Assembly: GCA_036023115.1 (NCBI GenBank)
Contig: JAYKKT010000088.1
Location: 3,375,001 to 3,439,000, forward strand
Reading direction: 5' to 3'
DNA: 64,000 nucleotides
Source: Brasenia schreberi
Lineage: Eukaryota > Streptophyta > Magnoliopsida > Nymphaeales > Cabombaceae
Shown here: piece by piece, positions 46,401-58,335 of the stretch
Numbering within the stretch: the first letter of the stretch is position 1
How the letters are laid out: each line of letters starts with the position of its first letter
Translations under genes and position numbers: made by a program
The notes under the pieces: model-generated
The model's input: only the letters and a program-made list of their open reading frames with translations
What the model was told of the DNA's origin: nothing
The model's database searches: none

Positions 46401-49400
46401 GGCTCGAAACGGAGTTGGTATTATCATAAATAAAGATTTAAAGGATAGTGTAGTAGACATACAACGATATGGTGACCGAATCATAATGTTGAAATTAGTG
46501 TTAGGAGCAGAGGTTTTGAATATAGTTTGTGCTTACGCACCCCAAGTAGGACTAGAAGATAGTATAAAGACAACTTTTTGGGAAGAGTTAGATAAGGTGA
46601 TTCAAAGGATTCCATAAAGGGAGATGATTTGTTTAGGAGGAGACTTAAATGTAAAGAGATATCAAGGTATCCACGGAAACTTTGGTTTTGGGGATATAAA
46701 CAAGGAAGGTAGGGAGATTTTAAATTTTGCTACGGCATTTGATCTCTTTATAGTCAATACAATCTTCAAAAAACCGAGATGAACATTTAATTACTTATAA
46801 GAGTGGCTTATCACAAACACAAATTGATTACTTTATTTATAGAAAAAAGATAGAGCGTGTTGTAAAGATTGCAAGGTAATTCCAGGAGAAAGCTTAACCA
46901 CCCAACATCGACTTTTAGTTATGGATTTACAAATAAAAAAATGAACAAAGAAGAAAAGAGTGCATCAAGCTATTCAAACTAAATGGTGGAACCTCAAAAG
47001 CGAGAAAGAAGATATATTTAAACAGAAAGTCCTTCAAGGAGATGTTTGGAATTATGTTGGTACACCCTATGATATGTGGAACAATATGGCTATACATAAT
47101 AGGAAAGTGGTGAAAGATGTGTAAGGTGAATCTAAAGGAGGTGTACCGACACAAAAAGAAGCTTCGTGGTGGAGTGAAGAAGCGTAAAATAAAATCAAGG
47201 TAAAGAGGGCATGTTACAAATTACATTATGCTAAGAAAACTAGTGAAACTTTAGAGGCTTATAAGAAAGCAAGGAAGGAAGCAAAAAAGGCCGTTAGTGA
47301 GGCAAAAGCTAAAATTTGGGAGGATTTATATAAAAGAACTCAACTCAAAAGAGGGTGAAAGAGATATTTTTAGGATCGCTACGGGTAGAGATAAGAAAAC
47401 TAAAGATCTTAATTATGTTAGATGCATGAAGGACGATGATGAAAAATTTCTAGTGGCAAATCATGATATAAGAAATAGATGGAAAAACTATTTTTATAAG
47501 CTTTTTAATGAAAATAAAGATGTTAGTATTAGTTTAGGAGAGTTAACCAAATCAGAAAAGTATATAGACCATAATTTCTACCGACATATTCAAAAGAATG
47601 AAGTCAAAGAGGCTCTTAAACATATGAAGGGTGGTAAATCGGTAGGACCCGACAATATTCCTATAGAAGTTTGGAAAATACTAGGAGAAATAGGAATCAC
47701 TTTTCTCATAAGACTATTTAATGAAATATGTTGAAACCAAAAGATGCCCAAGGAATGGAGAGCGAGTACACTTATATCCATATATAAGAATAAGGGAGAC
47801 ATTAAGAATTGTGCGAATTATTGAGGTATCAAGTTAATTAGCCATACTATGAAATTGTGGGAAAGAATTATCGAACGTACGTTAAGACAAATATCGAGTA
47901 CAACAAAGAACCAATTTGGATTCATGCCAAGCAGATCTACTGTTGAAGTGATTCACCTTTTGAGACATCTTATGGAATATTTTAAAGTAAAAAAGAAAGA
48001 CCTTCACATGATATTTATTGATCTAGAAAAAGCATATGATAGAGTATCGAGGGAGGTTCTTTGGAAAACTTTGGAAAAAAGAGGTATCCCACTGACATAC
48101 ATTAACCTTATAAGAGACATATGATGGTGCAAAAACATGTCATGAAGGAATGACAGACTTCTTTGAAGTTAATATTGAGTTACATCAAGTATCAACTTTA
48201 AGTCCATACTTATTTATAATGGTGACTGATGAGTTAACAAAACATATTCAAGATGAAGTACCTTGGTGTATGTTATTTGCAGATGACATTGTGTTAGTGG
48301 AGGAGTCTAAGGAAAAAGTTCATAGAAAATTGGAACTATGGAGAGAAACATTAGAAAGCAAAGGCCTCTGACTTAGTAGAACAAAGACTGAATATATTAA
48401 ATGTAAGTTTGATTATTTGGTTACTTCAGATGACATAAAAATTAAAATTAGCACACATTGCATCCCCAAAAGGAAAGTTTTAAATACCTAGGGTCAATTT
48501 TTTAGAGTGATGGAAGAATTAATGGAGATGTCATGCATAGAATTAATGCTGGTTGGTTAAAATGGAGGGGAGCATCACGTATTCTGTGTGATAAGAAGAT
48601 GCCATTAAAGTTAAAAGGTAAATATTATAGAGCAGCAATTAGGCCTGCCATGTTTTATGGTTTTGAGTGTTGGGCAGTTAATCATCAACATGTACAAAAG
48701 ATGTTTGTGACAGAAATGAAGATGTTGAGATGGATGAGTGGTCATACAAGAAAAGATCATTTACATAATGAGGTTATTAGAAACAAATTAGGAGTAGCAC
48801 CAATAGAGGATAAAATGAGAGAATGTCGTTTAAGATGGTTTGGACATATAGAAAGAAGATCAAAAGAAGAACATGTAAGAAGGTATTAAAAACTAAATTT
48901 GGAAAGTATTAAAAGAGGTAGAGGACGACCACAAAAGTGTTGGAAAGAAACAATAAAGAATGATCTAGCTTATTGTGAGTTAACTGCTAACATGGCACAT
49001 GATAGGGCTCTGTGGAAACAAAGAATCCATGTATCCGACCCCGTCTAGTATGGGAAAAGGCTTAGTTGTTGTTGTTGTTGAGTGGATCAAGATGGTTTTC
49101 TGAAAACCATCACAGAGAAGTAGTCTTTTCCAAACCAAGGATTTGGATGCAAAGGTGACATGCTGAGAATGGTACCTTCCTCCACCACCTCTCAAATAAA
49201 AAGAGTTTCTGTTAAGCACAGGCTATTCCGCTTTATTACTCCCAAACTGGGTAATTCAGTGAACATTATCACAATTTGTTGACGTACAAAATGTTGGGAA
49301 TATGACCGCAATGAACTTCCAGAAGAGCTGTCATATTTCAGAGATGGGTGGTAACTGTTGCATTTTCCAGCCTGGTTAATTCATCCATCATCAAAAAAGA

Positions 49401-52077
49401 AATCTGGTTAAATAATTCAAGTAAGATTTGTGCTACTTTTAACCAATTGGACAATTTCCAAGCCGAACAGCGGTCAGGTTACAAACATACCCAAACATGT
49501 AAGTGCCTTTCCATCATGATTTCATCTACTACTACATTTTGATAGAATGAGTACAAGAATAGATCGTTTTGTTAATCTGCAGGTTTTACCCTTTCATGTT
49601 TCCCACGTGGAATCTTAGCCGTTCGTCAAGGGAGAAAACAAAAATAGAATAGCCAAGATCCATGGTGAAGCACTTAATTGCATGTTTTTAATAAATATCA
49701 AGAACGAGAGGAGACAATTGCACCTCTATGTGCCACATTACAGCTCTCATGTATTTATCCTTACCACGAACTTACATATTATAAGGTAATGAGTTCCTGT
49801 TGACTGAATAAACCAAGAACGCATCTGAGTCTTACGCTCTCTTATTATATCTATCTAGAGGTGGAAGGCAAAATGGCTGTTTCTTTCTTCACGTTAAAGA
49901 ATCATAGGAACCATTCAAGGAATTTCCCGTTGGTAGATTTCTTTACCATCAAAATAGAAATAGTTTTGCCTATTACAGTGAACTCTTTCAATGAAAATTA
50001 GTAACAATCTGACATATCCATATTGAATATATATTGTTCCAATTATTGATCAACACAACCTTTTGATTGGACGAGGAGAAGATAGCAGCCAAATTAAGTG
50101 GATTTATTTACCCTGCCTCTTAGTAGTCATCACTCAAAATAGCACAAATGGCCTGATGGATCTTTATATGGTAGACTAGAACAATGTCATAAAAATCATA
50201 TCATATCTTATTATACAATACGGGTATCATGTGTACCGGTACCTGCATTGGCATGGTTAAGTACTTGTACTGCAGCAAATGATTTATTGCAGTGTTTCAA
50301 AGTCTATCCAATGATACAATGTAATACAAGCACAATCGTGTAAGATACACCCCCATATCATACGATGCAGTATCAATTTTCAAAAACTCTGTTTGTTTTT
50401 AAATTGAGGTCGGGGGTGGGTTTAAATGCCCTCCAAGCCAACTTCTTCGGCCTCTTCTTACATATTTATCCCTTTCTATCCCGACATCCCAAATCTCTTC
50501 CACATTCAGCAATTGTGTCCAAGAGTCCCAAAAGGAGGTCCAAGGGCAATGCATGAATGTGATTTAATTTGTTTTGATATTGGTTTGTTGTCTTGGTACA
50601 ATTTTTTCATGATTAGTGCAGAAGTTTTTACATTTTTTTATATAACAACAACAAAGCCTTTTCCCATATGGATAGGTTGTCTACAAGACTTTTTTTATAG
50701 TGTTTGATCTTGTGTAATGTTAACAATTAACTCACTAAAGCTAGATCATTCTTATTGTTTCCTTCCAACACTTCGTGGTATTCCTCTTCCTCTTTTAATA
50801 TTTTCGCCACCGTTTCTTACGAGAGCTTCATTTTCTCGCCTTATATGTGTCTGGACTATCTTAAACATCGCTCAAATGCAAAAGCAGGAGGTTCACGTTC
50901 ATAAAAAATTGTCGCATTTACTACTTGGATTCTAGACATTTTTTATGTTTTTATGATTCTTTAAAAATAATTAAAGAACCTTTAATGAGTGCCCATACAA
51001 TATCGGATGTGATACGATATTTACAACATTGGACTAGAAAGTAAGGGCATTTACTCTTATAAACATAATGAATACACCAAATTGTTTTCTTATTGCGTGC
51101 TCAAACTCCAAATTAACTTTATCAGATTTACTATACTAGAGTCTTTTGTTGTTGTATGCTCAAACTCCAAATTCTACCTATAAACATTCAAGAAACACAA
51201 AACCTCTCGAACAATCATTAATTTTGTTACCGAAGTCAAGCAATGAAATAAATTACAATGGCAGTTTCCGACAATATTATAAATATTGTATTGTATAGTA
51301 CGGTATGATACGCGATATGGGTGTATACGTGTATCACAATGTATCGTATGATACGGGATGAAATTTTTATTTTTTTTACAATTCTTTGATTGTGTATCGG
51401 TGCCCTATACCATACGGGCACCGATACGCTAATTACAACATTGGTTTATGATATTCTAGAGCAGATAAGGTATAAAAGATCAAAGAGGGCCGGATATATG
51501 AACCTGGGCAGCATTGTTGAATGGAGGAAGGGGATCTCCATTGTTGTAAGTAGCAACAACAATTTCTTCCAGTGTCTTTCCATCCAACTCGGTTCCTTGA
51601 ATCTGCTTGTTTAGGTTATCCACGTACGCCCTATGATGCTTGCCCCAATGAAATTCGAAAGTCGTCTTGCTCATATGCGGTTCCAAGGCATCCTATCAGA
51701 AGGGAGTCATAAAGAACAATAATTCATCAAGGTTTTTCAGCGCTTCCGTGTACCCACAAAAACGAATATTCCTTAAAAGATTCAAGTGATAAGAGTGCTT
51801 ATTGCATACAAAAGGATACGGAGGTGGTTTGAGCTCGAACTGAGCAGTAACAGACGCATATTTCTTCCTCAAACAAGTCCTCTGAAACAAGAAACCAAGA
51901 AAAAGCGATCAGCTTTTTAGAGTGAACCGGCACAGAATCATCTTATATTTCAGTCATGGGTTTACTATTTAAACAAGAGGATGGGGCAATATTAAGAGAC
52001 CAGTAAGCAACACCAACACATTATATCTAGTCTTTCACATCTTAATGAAACTCTCCTTCCCCTTAAGAAGCATCACC

Positions 52078-52134
<57 letters not shown>

Positions 52135-52345
52135 CAGACCTGGGGTGCTCTCCACTTGAGTTGGACAGACAATGGTGACCTTCTCAATCCTATCAGAATC
52201 AACACATAAAACCAAGTAAGGCACCCACACAAGGGAATCAAAGTATGAGGAAAAACGAACATAGGGAACGTTGAGGATCGAAGGTACCTGAGCCAGAGAG
52301 TGGAAACAATTGAGATGCAAAAGCCGATGATGCTGCAGACTCCAT
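43482..52345 (-). CDS. FSD: Plastid Fe-superoxide dismutase (9 exons)
   Basis: Minus-strand exons are 52345-52288, 52189-52140, 51881-51810, 51692-51504, 44447-44276, 44178-44093, 43801-43775, 43691-43668 and 43577-43482. All joins are GT-AG and in phase, giving 257 residues. Residues 1 to about 50 are Ser/Ala/Arg-rich without acids, as in a chloroplast transit peptide. The SOD fold starts at [18 protein letters not shown]. Metal ligands are His75 (FHWGKHH), His127 (AWNHEFFW), Asp215 and His219 (DVWEHAYYLD). Gln123 before AWNH and the [13 protein letters not shown] segment mark the iron rather than the manganese type. The enzyme converts superoxide to oxygen and peroxide in plastids. It resembles Arabidopsis FSD1/FSD2; FELKPPPYP is FSD2-like, but the acidic FSD2 tail is missing. 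Residues SDST before PLLTIDVW differ from the usual plant pattern there. Intron 4 is 7.06 kb and holds a full LINE. Confidence 0.95.
44825..44884. repeat. Tandem duplication, 2 x 30 bp
   Basis: The word TTTTAGTACAAGCTGAATCG with flanking CAGTTCAT occurs twice without gap. It lies in SOD intron 4. Confidence 0.93.
45832..49080 (+). mobile_element. Full-length RTE-type LINE with perfect 19-bp target-site duplication
   Basis: AGTGGATCAAGATGGTTTT stands at 45813-45831 and again at 49081-49099, flanking the element exactly. The 3' end is (TTG)n, typical of plant RTE elements. A leader of about 400 bases holds two imperfect copies of a ~85-bp unit (46027-46113 and 46114-46205). The coding part has an endonuclease ([12 protein letters not shown] at about 46312, VCAYAPQ, GGDLNV) and a reverse transcriptase ([16 protein letters not shown] at 47630, [28 protein letters not shown] at 48265-48295). 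Stops and frameshifts occur at many points (for example 46615, 46780, 47120, 47733, 47821, 48122, 48369), so it makes no full protein. It lies in the SOD intron in the opposite orientation. Confidence 0.95.
50215..51435. repeat. GATACG-ended repeat interrupted by an RTE scrap (50640-50885)
   Basis: The ends are rich in GATACG/CGTATC words (about 50215-50370 and 51280-51430). The interior has CCCTCCAAGCCAACTTCTTCGG... and GAATGTGATTTAATTTG...TGTTGTCTTGGTAC, which recur in the same order in CDC20-like intron 6 (61860-62340). At 50640-50885 a minus-strand RTE 3' fragment with (TTG)n interrupts it. Non-coding. Confidence 0.6.
52082..52131. repeat. (GA)24 tract next to a 5' splice site of the SOD gene
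   Basis: On the SOD strand it reads (CT)n and begins nine bases into intron 2, straight after the donor GTCTGTTTT. Intron 2 is 258 bases, so the tract makes up a fifth of it. Confidence 0.95.
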
Positions 52346-52484
52346 TTCCGTTTACTTGGTGGTTGCTGCTAACTCGCCAAGGCCACTAATAAATGGCTGC
52401 GCCTGCAAAGGCAGGATGATTGTGATAAGAGGTAAGAAGCAGACACAGTTTGGGCCACAATCATCCACCATCCCACTCAGTCGG
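52346..52484 (-). promoter_or_regulatory. FSD: Probable SOD leader and core promoter
   Basis: Only about 140 bases separate the SOD ATG from the GGGT-armed repeat that starts near 52485. No clear TATA box or copper-response GTAC cluster is seen here; a GTAC word exists only downstream in intron 1. The leader start is not determined. Confidence 0.3.
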
Positions 52485-53470
52485 CAGGGGTGGAAATCGG
52501 GTCAACGGGTCGGGTCAAAATATGAGACCTGAACCACCCTTTTCATTCCTATCTATCCCCGCCCCGCGAGCTGGGGCAAAGGAGGAAAGACGGGACGGGT
52601 TCTCAAAGAAAAAACCTGTCTCGCTCCAAGGCGGGGTAAACGAGGAAAGACCCGCAAGACGGACGGGGTGGGGTAGGGTTTAAGGTAAACTCGTTTTGTT
52701 CGGTTTCGTATATATGATATATATACATAGATAGATAGATATTATAGAATAGCAATTAAATCAGTTATTTTTTAATGGTTCTGTAATTAATTATCAATAT
52801 GTATAAAAGATGTCTATGGTAGAAACAAAAATGGTGAAATTGATTACTGGAAATAAAGATGTTGAATAGATGATACAAGAAAATATCATATATATATATA
52901 ATAAAGTTATTAGAAACAAATTAAGAGTAGCACCGATATATGATAAGATGAGTGAAGTTTAAAATGATTTGGAAATGTTGAAAAAGAAAAAAAATGATAA
53001 AAGTGTTGGAAGGAAACAATGAAAAAGGATATATTGGGTTAGCATGACATATAATCAAATTCTATCGAACCAAAGATCCATCTAACCGACTCCATCTAGA
53101 ATGAAATAGGGTTTAGTTGTTTATATAGATATATCATATATTAAGAACTACCCATATGTATTTTATATACATATATTCTTTATATAAATATAAATGTATA
53201 CATATTTACATAATAACTTTTGATTTAATAATATAAATACCATAAAAAATTAGTTGTATTTTTTAAATATATAACATTAACTGATTTTAAAAAACACTTT
53301 TACAAGTTGGGTTGTAAAAGAGAGGGTACGGAACCGATATGGGGTTTTATCCTCAAGACCTGGAAGGCGGACCGGACCGGACCGGACCGGGACAAAACGT
53401 ACAAACAAGTTTGTAGTACGGGGTGAGAGTGAAAACCCACCCCAACTTGCTCCATTCCTATCCCTATTTC
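52485..53470. repeat. GGGT-armed repeat split by an RTE fragment (52740-53128)
   Basis: The left arm (52485-52690) has GGGTGGAAATCGGGTC, GGGACGGGTTCTCA and GGGGTGGGG words. The right arm (53300-53470) has GGGTTGTAAAAG, four CGGAC units, and ends in GTGAAAACCCACCCCAACTTGC. These match the intact copy at 29130-29485. Between the arms, 52740-53128 is a degraded plus-strand RTE 3' fragment, showing nested insertion. Confidence 0.6.
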
Positions 53471-54052
53471 CAATACCCAAACTTTCTAAGTCCAGGTCGA
53501 TCCCACTGCCAGCCCCATATAATACAGATATATCATACCATATTATATTTATACCATATGTAAAATGTATATATATATGGTTACATATAGTACATATAGC
53601 ATGTAACATACTTTCTTATAATATGTATATGTAGGCTCTGGGTCAGCCTGGAGTCAACCCGATATCCATCAGGTTGTTTCGAGCCCGACCAGATTCGACC
53701 CTACTTTGGGTGCCTAAATCACAGCTAGAACTCTATCTTTCGGGTTGGTTGTGGGTTGGGTTGTCAAGCTGGCTCCAACATTACCACCACCACCACCACC
53801 ACCACCCAATGGGTCAGCTATTTCAAACAAAAGCTGTTCACCTAGCCAGCGATTAGCTCGGCTAATAACCTAGCCGCCCATAAAAAGTTGGGGCACGGTT
53901 CATATTCAAAGGCTATTTACTGAGCCACCGATTTAGCTCGGCTAATTCATGTATAAAATGAGCCGAGCAATGAACAATAGTTTTTTTTTTTTTGGTTTTT
54001 TACAGACGAGCAATGAGGAAGAGTTGTTCAGTTCGTTTTCGGTTCCTTGATA
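53471..54052. other. Intergenic; (CCA)n tract, no gene
   Basis: (CCA)n at 53781-53806. Two related patches, ACCTAGCCAGCGATTAGCTCGGCTAATAA (53840) and GAGCCACCGATTTAGCTCGGCTAATTCA (53921), form a short direct repeat. Confidence 0.45.
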
Positions 54053-54419
54053 TAGACATAGCTGGTTCTGGGTAAATCGAACAGATGGTTTCAAACCATT
54101 AGTTCCAGTTTTTTTTAAACTAGAAAATATAACGTCATGCAGATTTCACTTCTAATTTGAGTCCTAGACTGCTTGGAACCTGAAAAAAGTTATTAAAATA
54201 TTTATTTTTTTAAAAATGAATAAATGTAGAAGTGACAATTTAGAACCGCTGACTTCAGTTCGGAACCCCTTCTGATTAAGGTGGAACCGGAACCAAACTG
54301 GATGGTCCTTAGCTTTAGGTCTAGTTCAGAGTTCAGTTTGACTGCTCCAGCTCCAGTCACTTCCTAACTTGGTTTGGTTCGGTTGGAACGCGGTGCTAGT
54401 TTTAAACCAATCATGTCTA
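54053..54419. repeat. GGTTCC-armed, AT-cored repeat element with both ends
   Basis: It opens TAGACATAGCTGGTTC and closes ACCAATCATGTCTA. The arms hold GGTTCC/GGAACC words and the core (54180-54225) is AT-rich. It is 367 bp and non-coding. Confidence 0.62.
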
Positions 54420-54519
54420 CTTACATGTGATGAACTCGTTCAAGCTCATAATGTCGGTGAAAATTTGACGAGAGAATCCAACCCACTAACGAGGTTAGCT
54501 GATATGTTGTACACTTTGG

Positions 54520-55282
54520 GCCCGTTTAGGTCCAACACAAACACCAATAAGGTGGTTTTTTTTTTATACAAGACATGTTTTGTAGAACTAGTTTGCCTCA
54601 TAATCAAACATGAGCCTTGCTGGATAGTAAAAAATCAAATCATTGAAAGTACTTTTTATTCGATTATGAGGTTGACCGACACCTGACCACTAGAAGTGAT
54701 TAGTTGAAACATGGCTTACAATGACGGTTTTTTTAGCCCGTTTAGGCCTTCTACAAACACCACTAAGGAGGTGTTTGATACAAGACCTGTTTTGTAGGCT
54801 TAGTTTGTCTCATAATCAAACATGAGTCTTGTGGATAGTAAAAAAATAAGATCATTGAAAGCACTTTTTACTCAATTATGAGATTGACTGGCAACTAGTC
54901 ACTGCAGTGAGTACGTAGAACATGGCTTGCAATGACATGTTTATAGGTGTTGCCTAATAATCAAACACCCCCTAAAGGCCCAAATAACTATACTAAATAC
55001 ATGGTGTGTTCATGACTCACCTCATTATCTATTCAGGACAACTTGTGTTTCGCTCTGCCTCTCTCTCGTTTTAGACTCTTGTATCATTTCAAACATATCA
55101 TTGAAAGTACTTTTTACTCAATTATGAGATTGACCAGTAACTAGTCACTGGAGTGAATAGTTAGGACACAACTAGAAATGGCATGTTTATAGGTGTTGCT
55201 CAATAATCAAACACCCCCTACAAATAACTATACTAAATACATGGTGTGTTCATGACTCACCTAATTATCTATCCACAATAAC

Positions 55283-55321
<39 letters not shown>

Positions 55322-55345
55322 GTTTTAGACAATTGTATCATTCTA
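54520..55345. repeat. Large tandem repeat, three units of about 210-250 bp
   Basis: TCATTGAAAG(T/C)ACTTTTTA occurs at about 54642, 54853 and 55099, each followed by ATTATGAG(A/G)TTGAC and other shared blocks (ATAGGTGTTGC, CAATAATCAAACACCCCCTA, ATGGTGTGTTCATGACTCACCT). Units 2 and 3 are closest to each other. (CT)n at 55284-55321 sits in the last unit. Confidence 0.88.
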
Positions 55346-57314
55346 AACATATAGATAACAAAGCGAAAGCGAATTAGGCATCCAAATTTTGAATTTTGCT
55401 TTTTATTCGATAACCAAAACCAAAACCAAGCCTTTCTCAACATTAAGTGGGGTGGGTTGTTGGCCTTTTTAGTTTCATATTTATTAGAACTTGATACTAA
55501 AGCGACTCTTTACTCAACTCTGTATGAAAGGAAGTTATATATGGTTACCCATTACATGAACTTAAAGTCATCCAACTCTCCAAAATGTTTTATGTAGTGA
55601 CAGACTCGCAAACCTTTTTTTTTTCAAGCTCGGACTCTTCTATATTTTTCAGATTTTGGATGAGGCGCATGTCTCATTACCTTAAGGTGGGTCTGCTTTG
55701 ATGCCTACTTACCAGAAATAACCCGAGCACAAACTGGCGTAGGTGCACAAGAGCTTAAAAGAGTGTTAGCACAATGACCAATAGCTCACCCAGTTAGAGG
55801 GTCGACTTACAAGTTAAGGTCATGAGTTCAATATTTGAGCGTTTGCATCTAGCTTTGGCTTCCCCATCGTACCAAGAAAAAAGAGTCTACAACAAGTAAA
55901 GGACTCACTTTAGGACGATTGAGACATGAGCCTCACCGAAAATGTGAAAAATCCTTGTCAGTGTATATAACAAAATACAAGTGTTTTATGGACGTGAAAT
56001 ACAAGTACTCTTCACCCTAAAAAAAACAAATTCTCAGGTCCGCTACTGTAAGCAACTATATGCAACCAACCAAAAATCTAGCCTTATCATGTACTTGACT
56101 GGGTTCTAGGTTCTACTACGTGGACTCTTCGTTCTCATTGTTCTCTATCTTGTGTTATATTAGCATTAAACTTTGGTACATTTATATTTAGAATGCATGT
56201 TCCTATGGTTACAGTGTTTTCAACGTGAGCTTCCACCAAAATATTACATATTTTCTACTGCACCATCGTATGCTTCCAATTACACCCCAACAATTATATC
56301 ATTTCTATCACACCGGAAGATAGATATAACTGGTTTAGAACCATACCGACCCAAAAACTACGGTAACTCGAACCGGTTCAAAACTGGAACTCGTTGTTTC
56401 AAACTATCGTTAAATATGTTTAAAACTTTTTTATCACCAACATATCGGGAACTCAACGGCAGGGTGCAGTTGGTAGAGAGTTCGATTCCCAAAAGACGCA
56501 TTGTCCTCCCAAAAGACGCATTGTCCCTTTGTTTTTTAAAATAAAAACCTCTATTTTAAAGGTGCTTGTCCGGATTTAGTGTGTATAGAGCCCACATATT
56601 GGGATGACAAATTCAAACAATAAAATCTTTGATGACGTGGTACCTACTTAACCCACATCAGCTTATCAGCTACCACATCACTGGCCATGTCATATATTAT
56701 TAATTCATTAATAATATAAAATCTTATTAATGAATAATAAATGTATTATTTAATATCTTCAATGTTGTATGATATTAATTATATAATAAATGTCCATTGA
56801 TTGTATCATTGATATTGAATTATTAATGTGTATCAATTAATAATGAGTAAGTATCTATTTATTAATTAATGTTAATTGGATAGTCGAATCAACCATGTTG
56901 ACTGTCTTAGACCAGCCCACTAGGCCGCCTACCTATGACGAAGGCATTAGAAATCTTTCTAGTAGATCGAATCGAAGAGGAAATCTTGCAAAGACCGCCT
57001 TGCTTTTGTTGCTCACTTAACATAAGAAGTTTGATGCAATGTATCATGAAATATCACAAATATTTAAACCTTTTTTTCTATAAATAATATTTCCATTTTT
57101 ATTGCTTCGGTTATTTACCCTCTTAAATTTAAACCTTTTCTGTATAAATAATATTTCCATTTTTTGCCAACTAGTGCACCACTTTGCTCAGTTTGAATTT
57201 TCCCTTCCTCCTATGGCCAAACATATTTCAAATTGAAGGTGAATGTATACGTCGGGGTTAAGCTACTGAGAATCACTCAATTGGCGGCATGTCACAAGTT
57301 TGAATTGATCAGTT
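55346..57314. repeat. Intergenic with SINE-like and repeat scraps, no gene
   Basis: A family 1 SINE-like copy is at 55778-55885 (plus). A GGTTCC-type patch is at 56325-56415, followed by a tRNA-like GAGAGTTCGATTCCC word (56479-56491) and a CCCAAAAGACGCATTGTC unit repeated twice. A scrap of the AACCAAAACC-tailed LINE type is near 55392. The AT-rich stretch 56690-56880 holds many ATTAAT words. No gene is seen. Confidence 0.5.
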
Positions 57315-57465
57315 TCGAAACCGAAATGTGTTAGGAAAGTGTCATGAAATCGGAAAGATCGAACTAGTCGGACATAGCGCCAATTGAGCTCTATGAAAAC
57401 AAAGAATCCATATAACGAACTCTGTCTGGTATGAGAAAAGTCTTAATTGTTGTTGTTCTTAAGCA
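57315..57465 (+). mobile_element. Degraded RTE LINE 3' end
   Basis: It carries GAGCTCTATGAAAACAAAGAATCC and the RTE tail with TTGTTGTTGTT near 57450, about 85% like the tail at 49000-49080 by eye. Confidence 0.7.
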
Positions 57466-58335
57466 ATAATTGTATGGTTCATAAACTAATTTATACTTCA
57501 ATTAAGGTTAAAAAATAATTCGACACAAGTTGAGGCCTAAAGCGAAGCACCGAAATGAAACCTAATGCTTATGTTGCCAAATCTCCTTTCGTTGCGAGTA
57601 AGAAGCATGTGAGAACGTGCTACTTAGGCCGAAGGGGGACCGGCCCATGCGGCCCAAGGATGCAAACGCACCCTATATAGCTCCATGCTAGTTTACTATA
57701 TTAGTGGATAAATAAAGGGCTTGGAAATTAAGGAAGGTTGTTTTAGAGATTATGTAAAAGAACCGAGGGCATTTTGGGCACTAGATTAACTTGAATTGTC
57801 CTTAATGCGATTATTTTTTAAATTTGGAAGCTTCAAAAATGAAAACATACCAAAATGGATGAAAACAAGAATTCCTAAAGTACCCCCACTGCTCAGTCAT
57901 GGACTTTATTGATCCTCAATATCCTCATGGACGAAAATACCCGCAGTCTTTAATCAAACCCCAAAGAATCTCAATTGAGATGGACGAGAAAGAGCAGGGA
58001 AGAAAAAGGCTACTTGGGGATTTATAGTCAAAGCTTATTATCGCCCTCATAACCTTACCGCCTTTGACCAGATTCAAACGATCGCGACCGTTGGTGCCTC
58101 AGGCTTAAAGCACTAACAAGGCGAGGGAACTGCTTCTCTTCCACCAATTCGAAGAGAACGTCCTAGCCGAAGAAAAAACCAAGCCACCAATTTTCCGCCG
58201 CCGGAGTTCCTCTGTCACGTCGGGCTCCGGTGAGCGCAACCCGTTCAATCTGAAGGGCTTGTCGGCCAGATGACGAGGATGCTGGCTTGACGCTTTCGGA
58301 GAGAGAATTTCAAGAATTCACACACACACACAGAG
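57466..58335 (+). promoter_or_regulatory. Promoter region of the CDC20-like gene, with an MSA-like site
   Basis: CCGTTGG at 58088-58094 (CCAACGG on the other strand) matches the core of the mitosis-specific activator element bound by three-repeat MYB proteins in G2/M genes. It lies about 245 bases before the ATG. A TTTTCCGCCGCC word at about 58190 is E2F-like but weak. (CA)n at 58318-58331 is just before the start codon. The rest holds no gene. Confidence 0.4.

Larger units (their letters stand above)
44448..51503 (-). other. Intron 4 of the SOD gene (7.06 kb)
   Basis: It separates the exon with the first His ligand from the exon starting AWNHEFFW. It contains a 2 x 30-bp duplication (44825-44884), an RTE LINE (45832-49080, antisense to the gene), and a GATACG-ended repeat (50215-51435) that itself contains an RTE scrap. 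The remaining parts (44460-45800, 49100-50200) hold no gene. Confidence 0.85.
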
